NCBI RefSeq assembly: GCF_014651495.1
Contig: NZ_BMWZ01000005.1
Span: forward strand, 248,001-312,000
Length of the DNA stretch: 64,000 nucleotides
Origin: Algibacter mikhailovii
GTDB taxonomy: Bacteria; Bacteroidota; Bacteroidia; Flavobacteriales; Flavobacteriaceae
Direction of reading: 5' to 3'
Under the pieces are notes generated by a model. It saw only the letters and a list, made by a program, of their open reading frames with translations, had not been told where the DNA came from and searched no databases. A program made the translations under genes and the position numbers. Below, in pieces: positions 27,162 to 35,407 of the stretch; the stretch's first letter is position 1, and each line of letters starts with the position of its first letter.

Positions 27162-27169
27162 CAAAAGTA
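27162..27169 (-). promoter_or_regulatory. Bacteroidota -7 promoter element of the thiamine operon
   Basis: TACTTTTG on the minus strand matches TAnnTTTG and sits seven bases before the predicted 5' end of the TPP aptamer, as expected for the promoter of a riboswitch leader. No clear -33 element is seen. Confidence 0.55.
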
Positions 27170-27211
27170 ATAACCATTTATGGATTTTTAATTATGAATT
27201 TATAATTATTT

Positions 27212-27619
27212 TTAATCTACATCAGGTTTTCTTCTGTTCGTCTTTTTATCGGAAAGGAACTTTTTGTTTTTAAGTCGTTTACGAATAACAGCCTTTGGCG
27301 TTTTTGTGGGAATTCTTTTCTTAGGCACCATTAGTGATGTTTTCATCAAATCTAAAAACCGTTTCGACACTAATATTTTGTTTTTATGTTGACTTCTGCT
27401 CTCATCACATTGTAAAATTAATATGCCTTCTTTTGACAATTTATTTTGAAGCTTTTTAAACAGGCGTTCTTTTTGATTTAAGTTAAATGTTACAGATTTA
27501 CTTAAATCAAATATTAATTCAACTTTTGAAGACACTTTGTTTACATGCTGTCCGCCACTACCAGAACTTCTAACCGCTTTAAAATTTAATTCCTGTAATA
27601 GCGCTTCTTCATTAAACAT
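27212..27619 (-). CDS. arfB: Ribosome-rescue peptidyl-tRNA hydrolase ArfB
   Basis: A 135-residue protein with the release-factor catalytic motif GGQ in VRSSGSGGQHVNKVSSKV (about 16-33) and a basic C-terminal tail (KKRIPTKTPKAVIRKRLKNK and after). The combination of a GGQ domain, no codon-recognition domain and a Lys/Arg-rich tail is that of ArfB (YaeJ), which enters the mRNA channel of stalled ribosomes and releases the nascent chain. It starts one base after the DUF4301 stop, so the two are co-transcribed. Confidence 0.92.
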   Translation of the reverse strand: MFNEEALLQELNFKAVRSSGSGGQHVNKVSSKVELIFDLSKSVTFNLNQKERLFKKLQNKLSKEGILILQCDESRSQHKNKILVSKRFLDLMKTSLMVPKKRIPTKTPKAVIRKRLKNKKFLSDKKTNRRKPDVD

Positions 27620-27620
27620 T

Positions 27621-29171
27621 TTAAGATGATTGATGAGCAGGTTTTAATAAATCATTCACTGTTTTTACTGGGTTAAACGTTTCTAATGGCACTTCAACAA
27701 AAATAGAATTCCAATAGGCCATACTGCCATTCCATAATCCAGGAAGTTCTAATGCTTGTATATCTGTTCCATTTTGAGTTTTCATGGTTATAAAAGCAGC
27801 CTCTGGATCTACATATTCTTTTAAATCAAACTTTTCACCTTTGTAATTTCTTACGCCACAAACTAAGTCTGTTGGGTTAAAATGTGTTGCTTTATATACT
27901 ATTTCTTGTTGATTTCTTCGACTAAAATCAATTTGAGCAAATTCAACAATTTGTAGCGAAACTTGATCATCTTTATCTTTTACCCAGAAAGGACCGCCTC
28001 CAGGCTCTCCTTGATTCTTAACCATACCGCATACTCGAATAGGTCTGTTTAATTTGTCTTTTAAATAGCTTATTTTCTCTTGTGTAGTAAAACTTTCAAA
28101 ATCAACAGTTACGGGAACATTTAGGCGATACCTTAAAAATAAAACGATAAGTTTTAAATCAGCATCTGACACAACACCCTCATCTAATTTCTTCAAATAG
28201 GAGAAAACATTTTGTTGCGCTTCTAGCAAAACGCCGGCTAATAACTTTTTGTAATTTGACACCTTTTTGTTCATTTCTGAAACAACAATATTGTCAATGT
28301 TTTTTATAAAAATGAAGTCATTATCTAACTTGTTTAAGTTTTCTAAGAGGGCTCCATGTCCTGCAGGTCTGAACAATATAGAATTGTCATCATTTCTAAC
28401 TACCGAACCTTGATCGGTCAAAGCCACAGTTTCTGTAGCTTCATTTTGGTATGAAAAAGAAGCGTCAAATACTAAGTCTGTTTTGGCCTCGATGGTGCCT
28501 TTTAGGGAATCAAATTCTTGGTTAAATAAATGATGATGATTTTTTGAAACCGTAAAATGAAGATTGGCTTTGCCATTTGATGATGCATATAGGCTGGATT
28601 CAAATAAATGCTCGTTAAAAGCTGTTATAACCTCTTCATTATATTTATGGAAGGGTAGAAGTCCTTTAGGAAGAAAGCTATAATTAAGTTGATTTTCATC
28701 TAGCATTGTCTTTACAAGAAGAAAGGTCTTTTCATTTTCAGATAATGATTCAAAATTAGCATGAACAGTATTGGCTTTAGATAGAATTTCATTATAGAAT
28801 GGGAACTGTTCAAGGTTAGAAATAAAAAATTCTAAAAGCGTATCACTTTTTCTCTCTAAATAGTTTTTTATGGACTCTTTTTCCAGGTTGTAATCTTTTA
28901 AAAATTGAAATAAGAATTTAAACATTCTTGTTGCAGCACCGGATGCCGGAACAAATTTTAAAATAGATAATGATTCTTTATTATCCTCATAAAGTTTTAT
29001 GAATTCTTGAGTCTCTTTTTCATCATAGCTCTCAATTCCTTTGCCAATGGTGGCTGCAGAAACCAAATTTGAATAAGACATTCCATCTTTTAAACGTTTA
29101 ATTTGTGCATGAACTTCGTTAATACTTATTCCTTTATTTTGAATTTGTTTAATATCCTTATCTGAAAACAT
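27621..29171 (-). CDS. DUF4301 protein
   Basis: A 516-residue cytoplasmic protein recognised as DUF4301 from its N-terminal ILKFVPASGAATRMFK (about 74-89) and RPAGHGALLENLN (about 249-261), which resemble the nucleotide-binding loops of sugar-phosphate nucleotidyltransferases, and from RVCGMVKNQGEPGGGPFWVK (about 380-399). The family is largely restricted to Bacteroidota. Enzymatic activity has not been shown as far as I know; a nucleotidyltransferase-like role is an inference. It is co-transcribed with arfB downstream. Confidence 0.78.
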   Translation of the reverse strand: MFSDKDIKQIQNKGISINEVHAQIKRLKDGMSYSNLVSAATIGKGIESYDEKETQEFIKLYEDNKESLSILKFVPASGAATRMFKFLFQFLKDYNLEKESIKNYLERKSDTLLEFFISNLEQFPFYNEILSKANTVHANFESLSENEKTFLLVKTMLDENQLNYSFLPKGLLPFHKYNEEVITAFNEHLFESSLYASSNGKANLHFTVSKNHHHLFNQEFDSLKGTIEAKTDLVFDASFSYQNEATETVALTDQGSVVRNDDNSILFRPAGHGALLENLNKLDNDFIFIKNIDNIVVSEMNKKVSNYKKLLAGVLLEAQQNVFSYLKKLDEGVVSDADLKLIVLFLRYRLNVPVTVDFESFTTQEKISYLKDKLNRPIRVCGMVKNQGEPGGGPFWVKDKDDQVSLQIVEFAQIDFSRRNQQEIVYKATHFNPTDLVCGVRNYKGEKFDLKEYVDPEAAFITMKTQNGTDIQALELPGLWNGSMAYWNSIFVEVPLETFNPVKTVNDLLKPAHQSS

Positions 29172-29383
29172 TGGTCTTTTTCTTTAAGTAATTTATTAAT
29201 ATAATGTATAGCTTTATCTATTTGTACGTTCTTATTGCCTTTTAACAAAATATCTATTCTGCTTATGCTATGTCACATAATTTATAGGTACCCCAAGAGG
29301 TGCTCAAAACGTATTGTAATGTTTTAGTAATTGTTTTATAGGTGCTATTTTTCCAGGATACTCTGAATCAAATAATAGGTACT

Positions 29384-30016
29384 TTAAGCAATTTGTGTAT
29401 TCCTTCTTATATTTCTTTCCCATGCTAAATAACCAAAAATGGCAATAATTGTAAATCCTAAATATTGAACACTTGTAAATGTAAATCCCTTATAATAATA
29501 CAACGGAACTGATATAATATCTCCAACAATCCATAAAATCCAATTTTCTATTTTTCGCCTTGCCATAAGCCACATACCAACAAAAAAGATAGCTGTTGTA
29601 ATGGTGTCAACATAGGCTACCCAACTTGTCCATTTGTTAAAGGCTCTGTAAACTATGTAAACAAAAATTAAAGTACCTAAAAATATAGCTAAACTTGCTT
29701 TTTTTTCGCTAAACGTTGTTTTTGATATTGGAGTAACATGGGTGTCGTCCACTTTTCTTGTCCAAATGAGCCAGCCATAAACACTCATAATGAAATAATA
29801 GGCGTTTATCATCATATCACCTAATAGTTCCCATTTCATTAAGAGATAAACAAAGATAATGGTGCTTATCATCCCTGTAGGAAAAACTAGAATACTATTC
29901 TGTTTAGAAAACCAAACGGATAAAAAACCAAAAATAACAGCTGTTATTTCTAATACGACATCAATGGTTTCATAATTGGCATATTGCCCAAAGAAAAACT
30001 CAAAAATGAAGTTCAT
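29384..30016 (-). CDS. pnuC: PnuC-family nicotinamide riboside transporter
   Basis: A 210-residue polytopic protein with about seven hydrophobic segments and the PnuC landmarks NAYYFIMSVYGWLIWTRK (about 83-100) and IENWILWIVGDIISVPLYYY (about 163-182). It is only distantly similar to the PnuT-like protein at 23421-24008 and has no TPP riboswitch, so nicotinamide riboside is the more likely substrate. It follows the PcrB gene by 84 bases on the same strand. About 210 bases separate it from DUF4301; I see no gene there. Confidence 0.83.
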   Translation of the reverse strand: MNFIFEFFFGQYANYETIDVVLEITAVIFGFLSVWFSKQNSILVFPTGMISTIIFVYLLMKWELLGDMMINAYYFIMSVYGWLIWTRKVDDTHVTPISKTTFSEKKASLAIFLGTLIFVYIVYRAFNKWTSWVAYVDTITTAIFFVGMWLMARRKIENWILWIVGDIISVPLYYYKGFTFTSVQYLGFTIIAIFGYLAWERNIRRNTQIA

Positions 30017-30100
30017 AATGCTGTCTATCAGGTTTTACGGGTTTCATTAGTTTTTTATTTCAACCTTGGCGATCATTCTTATTACAAGACCTACATGTTT

Positions 30101-30823
30101 TTACTGTCGTAGTTCATTAAAAAATAATTCATCTTCTTCAAAAGCTGTACCAATAACAACCAAATCTGCTCCGGCATCAAAAACAACATTCAATTGTTTT
30201 TTACTTTTAATACCCCCTCCAACAATCAACGGCACATCAAGCTCTTTTTTTACACCAGAAATGATTTCTGCTGTTAAATGCTCTTTTGCTCCGCTACCGG
30301 CCTCCAAATATATCAGCTTCAAACCTAATAACTGTCCTGCACTTGCGGTATCAATTATATCTTGAGGTAGATGTCTAGGTAAAGGTCTGGTGTTAGTAAC
30401 CCTTTGAACAGCAGTTGTTTTTCCGCTTTCAATTAAAATATATCCAGTAGGAATAACTTCAATATTAGAATTTTTAAGTTTCGAAATGCTCAAAACATGC
30501 TTACCTATTAGATATTCGGGATTTCTACCTGAAATTAAAGAAAGAAACAAAAGAGCGTTTGCTTCTTTGGTGATTTGAGTTACATCTCCAGGAAATAAAA
30601 CAATAGGAAGTTTTGTGTATTTCTTGATTTCTTGAACCGTTTTTTCAGTCATTAAAACTTCCACAGTACTGCCCCCTACAAAAATATGAGTTGCAACAGA
30701 TGTATTGACCTTTTGAATAAAACTGGAGGTATTCTCTAGTGAAAACTTATCAGGATCAATTAAAACAGCTAAAAGCTTTCGTCCTTTGTTAATGGATTGT
30801 AATATGTCTTTATAAATAGTCAT
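30101..30823 (-). CDS. Geranylgeranylglyceryl/heptaprenylglyceryl phosphate synthase (PcrB family)
   Basis: A 240-residue TIM-barrel enzyme joining a polyprenyl diphosphate to sn-glycerol-1-phosphate. Family blocks: LLAVLIDPDKF near residue 15, HIFVGGSTVEV near 43, LIYLEAGSGAKEHLT near 173 and PLIVGGGIKSKKQL near 200, which bind the phosphate. Bacteroidota members have been found to use geranylgeranyl diphosphate, but the function of the product in these bacteria is unclear. The start at 30823 is chosen because it overlaps the upstream stop by one base (TAATG); the frame extends seven codons further. Confidence 0.9.
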   Translation of the reverse strand: MTIYKDILQSINKGRKLLAVLIDPDKFSLENTSSFIQKVNTSVATHIFVGGSTVEVLMTEKTVQEIKKYTKLPIVLFPGDVTQITKEANALLFLSLISGRNPEYLIGKHVLSISKLKNSNIEVIPTGYILIESGKTTAVQRVTNTRPLPRHLPQDIIDTASAGQLLGLKLIYLEAGSGAKEHLTAEIISGVKKELDVPLIVGGGIKSKKQLNVVFDAGADLVVIGTAFEEDELFFNELRQ

Positions 30824-31449
30824 TAAGCTATCGCATAGGCACATGTAAAGCCTTCAAATTCTAAAAAGTGAATGGTATATCTGTGCTTTTTTTCTTCATA
30901 ATCAATCCATGCTACGGTTTCTTCATCATTCAGGGCAAAAGGAATGACCATTAAACATTTCTTGAAACTCAAACCTGGCGTTGCAAAAAGTTTGTATAAT
31001 GACTCTTTTACACACCAAATGGCAGTTAGCTTTTTTATAAAATCAGCATCTAATTTATTTAAATAATTGAACTCATAGCCAATAAATTTATGAGCAATAA
31101 CGGCAATTTTATCACGCTGTTTTTCAATGTCAATACCAACCGTTAGGTCGCTTATAATAACGGCTGAAAAGTTGAAAGAATGGGTGATTGAAATTTCTTT
31201 GCCATCCTTTAAATGTGGCTTTCCATTATCATCATAAAATAAATCTAAATCTGTGTATCCAAATGCTATTAATAGGTGTCTAACGCTTAAAAACCCTCGT
31301 TGATGCAATACACTCTTCATGCCTAAAACACGCTCTAAAGAATTAGGTTTTAAGGAAAGAGGCTGCATCAAATCTTCATATGACTCCGTAATCTTCCATA
31401 TTTTAACAGTAGTTTGTGAATTTGCAACAATGGTTTTAAATAGTGGCAT
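30823..31449 (-). CDS. 4'-phosphopantetheinyl transferase superfamily protein
   Basis: A 208-residue protein of the Sfp type (two pseudo-repeats in one chain). The magnesium and CoA-binding motifs are present: VGIDIEKQRDK near 103-113 and AIWCVKESLYKLF near 143-155. Sfp-type enzymes attach the phosphopantetheine arm to acyl or peptidyl carrier proteins. No polyketide or peptide synthase lies nearby, so the target is elsewhere or is the fatty-acid ACP. It is translationally coupled to the PcrB gene and divergent from ahcY, a neighbourhood that recurs in Flavobacteriaceae. Confidence 0.88.
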   Translation of the reverse strand: MPLFKTIVANSQTTVKIWKITESYEDLMQPLSLKPNSLERVLGMKSVLHQRGFLSVRHLLIAFGYTDLDLFYDDNGKPHLKDGKEISITHSFNFSAVIISDLTVGIDIEKQRDKIAVIAHKFIGYEFNYLNKLDADFIKKLTAIWCVKESLYKLFATPGLSFKKCLMVIPFALNDEETVAWIDYEEKKHRYTIHFLEFEGFTCAYAIA

Positions 31450-31472
31450 GTACTTTTATGAAAGTTATTGGT

Positions 31473-31480
31473 TATCTTTG
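31473..31480 (+). promoter_or_regulatory. Bacteroidota -7 promoter element of ahcY
   Basis: TATCTTTG matches TAnnTTTG 100 bases before the ahcY start. The leader that would follow contains TTAGCG/CGCTAA (31513-31540), a six-bp stem with a long AT-rich loop. I do not recognise a known SAH or SAM riboswitch in it. Confidence 0.5.
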
Positions 31481-31580
31481 CATCGCTTAATACGCATGTG
31501 AAAATTGGGTTAGCGAATTTAAGTATTTTAAGCGCTAATTACAATCAAGTTTAGGTTTAAAAACAAAAAGAAAAATTGAT

Positions 31581-32897
31581 ATGAGTACAAAAACAATGCC
31601 TTATGTAGCGAGCAAAGTTAAAGATATTACTCTTGCTGATTGGGGACGAAAAGAAATTGAGTTAGCTGAGGCGGAAATGCCTGGTTTAATGAGTTTGCGT
31701 GAAGAATATAGAAATGAACAACCCTTAAAAGGTGCTCGTATTGCTGGATGCTTACATATGACCATTCAAACAGCTGTCTTAATTGAAACTTTACAAGCAT
31801 TGGGTGCTGAAGTTACGTGGAGTTCTTGTAATATTTTCTCAACACAAGATCAAGCAGCGGCGGCTATTGCGGCTGCGGGTACTGCAGTTTATGCTTGGAA
31901 GGATATGACTGAAGAAGAATTTGATTGGTGTATTGAACAAACCTTGTTTTTTGGTGAAGATAGACAACCTTTAAATATGATTCTAGATGATGGCGGTGAT
32001 TTAACTAACATGGTTTTAGATAAATATCCGGAATTAGCTTCAGGAATTAAAGGTTTATCTGAAGAAACAACAACCGGTGTTCATAGGCTTTATGAGCGTG
32101 TTAAAAACGGTACATTACCAATGCCAGCGATTAATGTTAATGATTCTGTCACAAAATCTAAATTCGATAATAAGTACGGATGTAAGGAATCTGCTGTTGA
32201 TGCCATACGTAGGGCTACTGATATTATGTTAGCCGGAAAACGTGTAACTGTATGTGGGTATGGCGATGTTGGAAAAGGTACTGCTGCTTCTTTTAAAGGC
32301 GCTGGTAGTATTGTAACTGTGACTGAAATAGACCCAATTTGTGCACTTCAAGCTGCAATGGATGGTTTTGAAGTTAAAAAACTGGAAACTGTAATTGGCA
32401 ATACAGACATTGTTATTACAACTACAGGTAACAAAGATATCGTACAAGGTCATCATTTCGAAGCGTTAAAGGACAAAGCAATTGTTTGTAATATTGGGCA
32501 TTTTGATAATGAAATTGACATGGCATGGCTAAATGAGAACCACGGTCATACTAAAAATACTATAAAACCTCAAGTTGATAAGTATACCGTAAATGGTAAT
32601 GATATTATCATTCTTGCAGAAGGCCGTTTAGTAAACCTAGGTTGCGCTACAGGTCATCCAAGTTTTGTAATGAGTAATTCATTTACCAACCAAACTTTGG
32701 CACAGATTGAACTATGGAACAATGCAGACGCATATAAAAATGATGTGTATATGTTACCTAAGGCCTTAGATGAAAAAGTAGCTAAATTACACCTGGCAAA
32801 AATAGGTGTAGAGCTTACGGAGCTTCGCGAAGAACAGGCTAGTTATATTGGTGTTACAGTTGAAGGTCCTTACAAGCCGGAACACTACAGATACTAG
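31581..32897 (+). CDS. ahcY: Adenosylhomocysteinase
   Basis: A 438-residue NAD-dependent enzyme that splits S-adenosylhomocysteine into adenosine and homocysteine, clearing the inhibitor of methyltransferases. Family blocks are intact: [20 protein letters not shown] near 51-70, [15 protein letters not shown] near 82-96, the NAD-binding [12 protein letters not shown] near 225-236, and the C-terminal KPEHYRY, whose Lys and Tyr close the NAD pocket. Length is typical of the short bacterial form. It stands alone between its own promoter and a strong terminator. Confidence 0.97.
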   Translation: MSTKTMPYVASKVKDITLADWGRKEIELAEAEMPGLMSLREEYRNEQPLKGARIAGCLHMTIQTAVLIETLQALGAEVTWSSCNIFSTQDQAAAAIAAAGTAVYAWKDMTEEEFDWCIEQTLFFGEDRQPLNMILDDGGDLTNMVLDKYPELASGIKGLSEETTTGVHRLYERVKNGTLPMPAINVNDSVTKSKFDNKYGCKESAVDAIRRATDIMLAGKRVTVCGYGDVGKGTAASFKGAGSIVTVTEIDPICALQAAMDGFEVKKLETVIGNTDIVITTTGNKDIVQGHHFEALKDKAIVCNIGHFDNEIDMAWLNENHGHTKNTIKPQVDKYTVNGNDIIILAEGRLVNLGCATGHPSFVMSNSFTNQTLAQIELWNNADAYKNDVYMLPKALDEKVAKLHLAKIGVELTELREEQASYIGVTVEGPYKPEHYRY

Positions 32898-32953
32898 AGG
32901 AGAAATTTATTTTTAAGACGTACTTAAAAATTAAGTACATTGATATAGCGCAT

Positions 32954-32987
32954 AAAAAAACCAAACAGCAATGTTTGGTTTTTTTAT
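32954..32987 (+). terminator. Rho-independent terminator of ahcY
   Basis: AAAAAACCAAACA and TGTTTGGTTTTTT form a 13-bp perfect stem with a four-base loop, followed by T. It lies 56 bases after the ahcY stop codon. Confidence 0.88.
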
Positions 32988-33091
32988 AAATTTTAACCTA
33001 AGTGAATTTTTTAACCTAGTAGCGGAGTAAGGTTTGTGTCTCTTTTTTGTAATGGTCTAAGTGCTCTATCCTCATAGAAGCTTTCAAGGCA

Positions 33092-33370
33092 TTATTCATC
33101 AACCATATCTTCTTCAAAATACCACCACAAACTTGAATCAATGGAGGACTTAATTTTATTAATATCCACATGGTCTTTTAAAAAGATAGTAATGTTTTCT
33201 CCAACTCTGTTTTGTCCGTGAGTTTCTCTTATTTCAATCATTTCAATTTCCTTAAAATGTTCTAGATGTTTCTTTATTCTTTCATCTAATGATTCATCAC
33301 TTAAATAAATTTTAATTGTTGGGTGCGATGGCGAATTTCTAATTTCAGATCTAAACGGCAGCATAATCAT
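33092..33370 (-). CDS. Small hypothetical protein
   Basis: A 92-residue acidic protein that I do not recognise. It has no signal peptide or membrane segment. The composition and pattern (HPTIKIYLSDESLDERIKKH, then IFLKDHVDINKIKSSID) suggest a small alpha/beta fold. It lies alone between the ahcY terminator and the divergent DUF1569 gene. The ATG at 33370 has no upstream competitor. It could be a remnant of a longer gene, but there are no broken frames around it. Confidence 0.5.
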   Translation of the reverse strand: MIMLPFRSEIRNSPSHPTIKIYLSDESLDERIKKHLEHFKEIEMIEIRETHGQNRVGENITIFLKDHVDINKIKSSIDSSLWWYFEEDMVDE

Positions 33371-33459
33371 ATAGTTTTTAAGTCAAACAATCTGTGATTG
33401 CAAATGCAATACACTAAAGTTAAGAATTTAATTAATATCTTTTGGAATAATTTTTATTG

Positions 33460-33921
33460 ATGACAAAAAAAATAGATTCACTTTTTGATCAAATTGAGAA
33501 GTCCATACCGTTTTATAAACGAAGTAACAAGTCCATATCTAAATCTAGCATAGGCTGGCAATTGGACCATGCCCTCAAGGTTGTAAATCGCGTGACAGCA
33601 ATTTTAATTAAAACCAAGCCAGAACGATATAAGAAAGAATTAAATATTGCTAGGGTAATTTCATTTGCTTTGTGTTATATCCCGCGGGGTAGAGCTAAGG
33701 CACCAAGAGTGGTTATACCACCAGATGTTATAACCAGAGAAGACTTAATTAGTCAATTAAATGAAGCTAGAGCTCAGATAAAAATAGCCGAGCAACTTCC
33801 TGAAAAATCTCATTTTATACATCATGTATTTGGCATGTTGTCAAAAAAACAAACTTTGCGGTTTTTAGAAATTCATACCAAACATCATCTAAAAATTGTC
33901 AATGACATATTGAATAAATAG
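33460..33921 (+). CDS. DUF1569/DinB-like protein
   Basis: A 153-residue, mostly helical protein. GWQLDHALKVVNRV (about 32-45), HFIHHVFGMLSKKQTLRFLE (about 120-139) and HTKHHLKIVNDIL (about 141-153) carry histidines placed like the metal-binding triad of DinB/DUF1569 proteins. The function is unknown; DinB-fold proteins include metal-dependent thiol transferases. The ATG at 33460 is preferred over the TTG one codon upstream. A terminator follows directly. Confidence 0.62.
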   Translation: MTKKIDSLFDQIEKSIPFYKRSNKSISKSSIGWQLDHALKVVNRVTAILIKTKPERYKKELNIARVISFALCYIPRGRAKAPRVVIPPDVITREDLISQLNEARAQIKIAEQLPEKSHFIHHVFGMLSKKQTLRFLEIHTKHHLKIVNDILNK

Positions 33922-33938
33922 AAAGTTAAATGCAAAAA

Positions 33939-33965
33939 AAAGCCCATTCAAAGAGAAAGGGCTTT
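33939..33965. terminator. Terminator between DUF1569 and rpmA
   Basis: AAAGCCC and GGGCTTT pair, with an inner TTC/GAA pair around a small loop; an A run precedes it on the plus strand, i.e. a T run on the minus strand. It can serve the convergent rpmA operon and possibly the DUF1569 gene. Confidence 0.7.
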
Positions 33966-33989
33966 AATACTATTTAAGAAAATATTTTC

Positions 33990-34250
33990 CTAAACCTCAA
34001 AAGGTTCAATAGAAACATAAGATTTGTTATCTTTTTTCTTAGTGAATTTTACAACACCATCAACATAGGCGTGTAATGTATGGTCTTTTCCTTGGTATAC
34101 ATTTTCACCTGGGTGATGCGTGTTACCTCGTTGTCTTAAAATAATGTTTCCAGCAATAGCAGCTTGTCCACCAAAAATCTTAACACCTAAGCGTTTCGAT
34201 TCTGATTCTCTACCATTTTTCGAACTTCCGACTCCTTTTTTATGTGCCAT
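33990..34250 (-). CDS. rpmA: 50S ribosomal protein L27
   Basis: An 86-residue protein of the large ribosomal subunit near the peptidyl-transferase centre. The N-terminus [20 protein letters not shown] matches L27 and begins without the cleavable leader found in Firmicutes. [20 protein letters not shown] is the family signature. It follows rplU by 25 bases in the usual rplU-rpmA order. Confidence 0.97.
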   Translation of the reverse strand: MAHKKGVGSSKNGRESESKRLGVKIFGGQAAIAGNIILRQRGNTHHPGENVYQGKDHTLHAYVDGVVKFTKKKDNKSYVSIEPFEV

Positions 34251-34275
34251 TTTATTTCGATTTTAGTTTTTATAA

Positions 34276-34788
34276 TTAACTTAAAGCAGCTATTAAATCG
34301 GCTTTCTTCATGGAAGAAATTCCTTCAACACCTTTTTCTTTTGCTAAAGTTTTCAATTCAGCAACTGTTAATTTGCTTAAATCTTGCGTGTCATCAGCTT
34401 TTGGAGCTGCAACCTCTGCTTTAGCTTTAGGTTCTGCTTTTTTCTCTGCTTTTGCTGGGGCAGCTTTCTTAGCTCCAGAAGCAGCAATGCTTTCAATTAC
34501 AATTTCAGTTAAAGATTGACGGTGACCATTCTTTACACGGTAACCTTTACGTCTTTTCTTTTTGAAAACTATAACTTTATCACCTTTAAGGTGCTTTAAG
34601 ACTTTTGCTCCTACTTGAGCTCCGTCTATAGCCGGGGCGCCTACAGTTACATTGTCACCGTCACCAACTAAAAGAACATTATCGAAAGAAACTTTCTTAC
34701 CTTCTTCAGTTTGTAAGCGATTAACAAAAACTCTTTGGTCTTTTTCAACTTTAAATTGATGCCCTGCTATCTCTACAATTGCGTACAT
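34276..34788 (-). CDS. rplU: 50S ribosomal protein L21 with Rho_N/SAP-like C-terminal domain
   Basis: A 170-residue protein. Residues 1-103 are a standard L21 (MYAIVEIAGHQFKVEKDQ at the start, RKGYRVKNGHRQSLTEIVI near the end). A linker rich in Ala and Lys (about 105-132) leads to a C-terminal helical segment, LSKLTVAELKTLAKEKGV then SSMKKADLIAALS, which looks like the Rho N-terminal/SAP helix-extended-loop-helix fold often linked to nucleic-acid binding. Usual L21 is about 100 residues. The extension is in frame with no sign of frameshift. Confidence 0.93.
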   Translation of the reverse strand: MYAIVEIAGHQFKVEKDQRVFVNRLQTEEGKKVSFDNVLLVGDGDNVTVGAPAIDGAQVGAKVLKHLKGDKVIVFKKKRRKGYRVKNGHRQSLTEIVIESIAASGAKKAAPAKAEKKAEPKAKAEVAAPKADDTQDLSKLTVAELKTLAKEKGVEGISSMKKADLIAALS

Positions 34789-34870
34789 AGCGAATTATTT
34801 ATTAATTAATTTTGTTAAAAAATGAGTGCAAATATACGGCTAATTAATTAAACTGCAAACGTTTTAAGTG

Positions 34871-35317
34871 TTATTGCGGTATATTTCTAGTGTTTTTAAA
34901 AAGTTGCATAACGGTGAGAGCAGAAACAACACTTGTTGCTAAGCCCATAATGGCTACAACGAAAGCTATAATGCCTATATCAGCATTAAACCCACCATTG
35001 ATGGTTTGCAATAACTCTGGTAGAAATTCCAAATTAATTTCCGTGGCATAAAACAAAAAAAAGATGGTGAATATTAAGGTGGCAACAAAGCCCGTAATAA
35101 TTCCCGTTTTAAAACCCATGCTATATGAGAATTCCGTTGGGTTTTCAAGTTTGCTTAAACGTATCGCCTCATAAACACCCAAACCAGTAATAATGGCGTT
35201 TACAAAACTAAACGCTGGATTTGTGTGCTTTCCAAACATCGCTAATACTAGAAAATAAGCTACTAATATTGCACTAGTAACTAGGCCGAAACGGATGGGA
35301 AGAGATAGTTTTTTCAT
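34871..35317 (-). CDS. DUF4199 membrane protein
   Basis: A 148-residue protein with four predicted helices: about 7-28, 33-50, 68-90 and 112-137. The arrangement and Flavobacteriaceae context fit DUF4199. It has no known function. It lies on the same strand as rplU upstream of it in transcription but about 80 bases away, and after an EamA gene with a gap of 90 bases. Confidence 0.68.
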   Translation of the reverse strand: MKKLSLPIRFGLVTSAILVAYFLVLAMFGKHTNPAFSFVNAIITGLGVYEAIRLSKLENPTEFSYSMGFKTGIITGFVATLIFTIFFLFYATEINLEFLPELLQTINGGFNADIGIIAFVVAIMGLATSVVSALTVMQLFKNTRNIPQ

Positions 35318-35407
35318 AATGGTTTTAGAATTAATGCTCTTAAATTTCGTGAAAATTCTCGAAAAAAAATAATTTCAATCCATTAATCTTTCTACGTAAG
35401 TGTCTTA

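Noticed and set aside
30017-30050. Sequence resembling part of a TPP aptamer (minus strand ACCCGTAAAACCTGATAGAC) just before the second pnuC gene
   Set aside because: The CTGAGA block and a correct TAATGC block are absent, and the stretch abuts the start codon; the match is too short to call a riboswitch.
31509-31545. Possible SAH riboswitch in the ahcY leader
   Set aside because: Only a six-bp stem with a long AT loop is seen; the conserved sequence of the SAH aptamer is not recognised.
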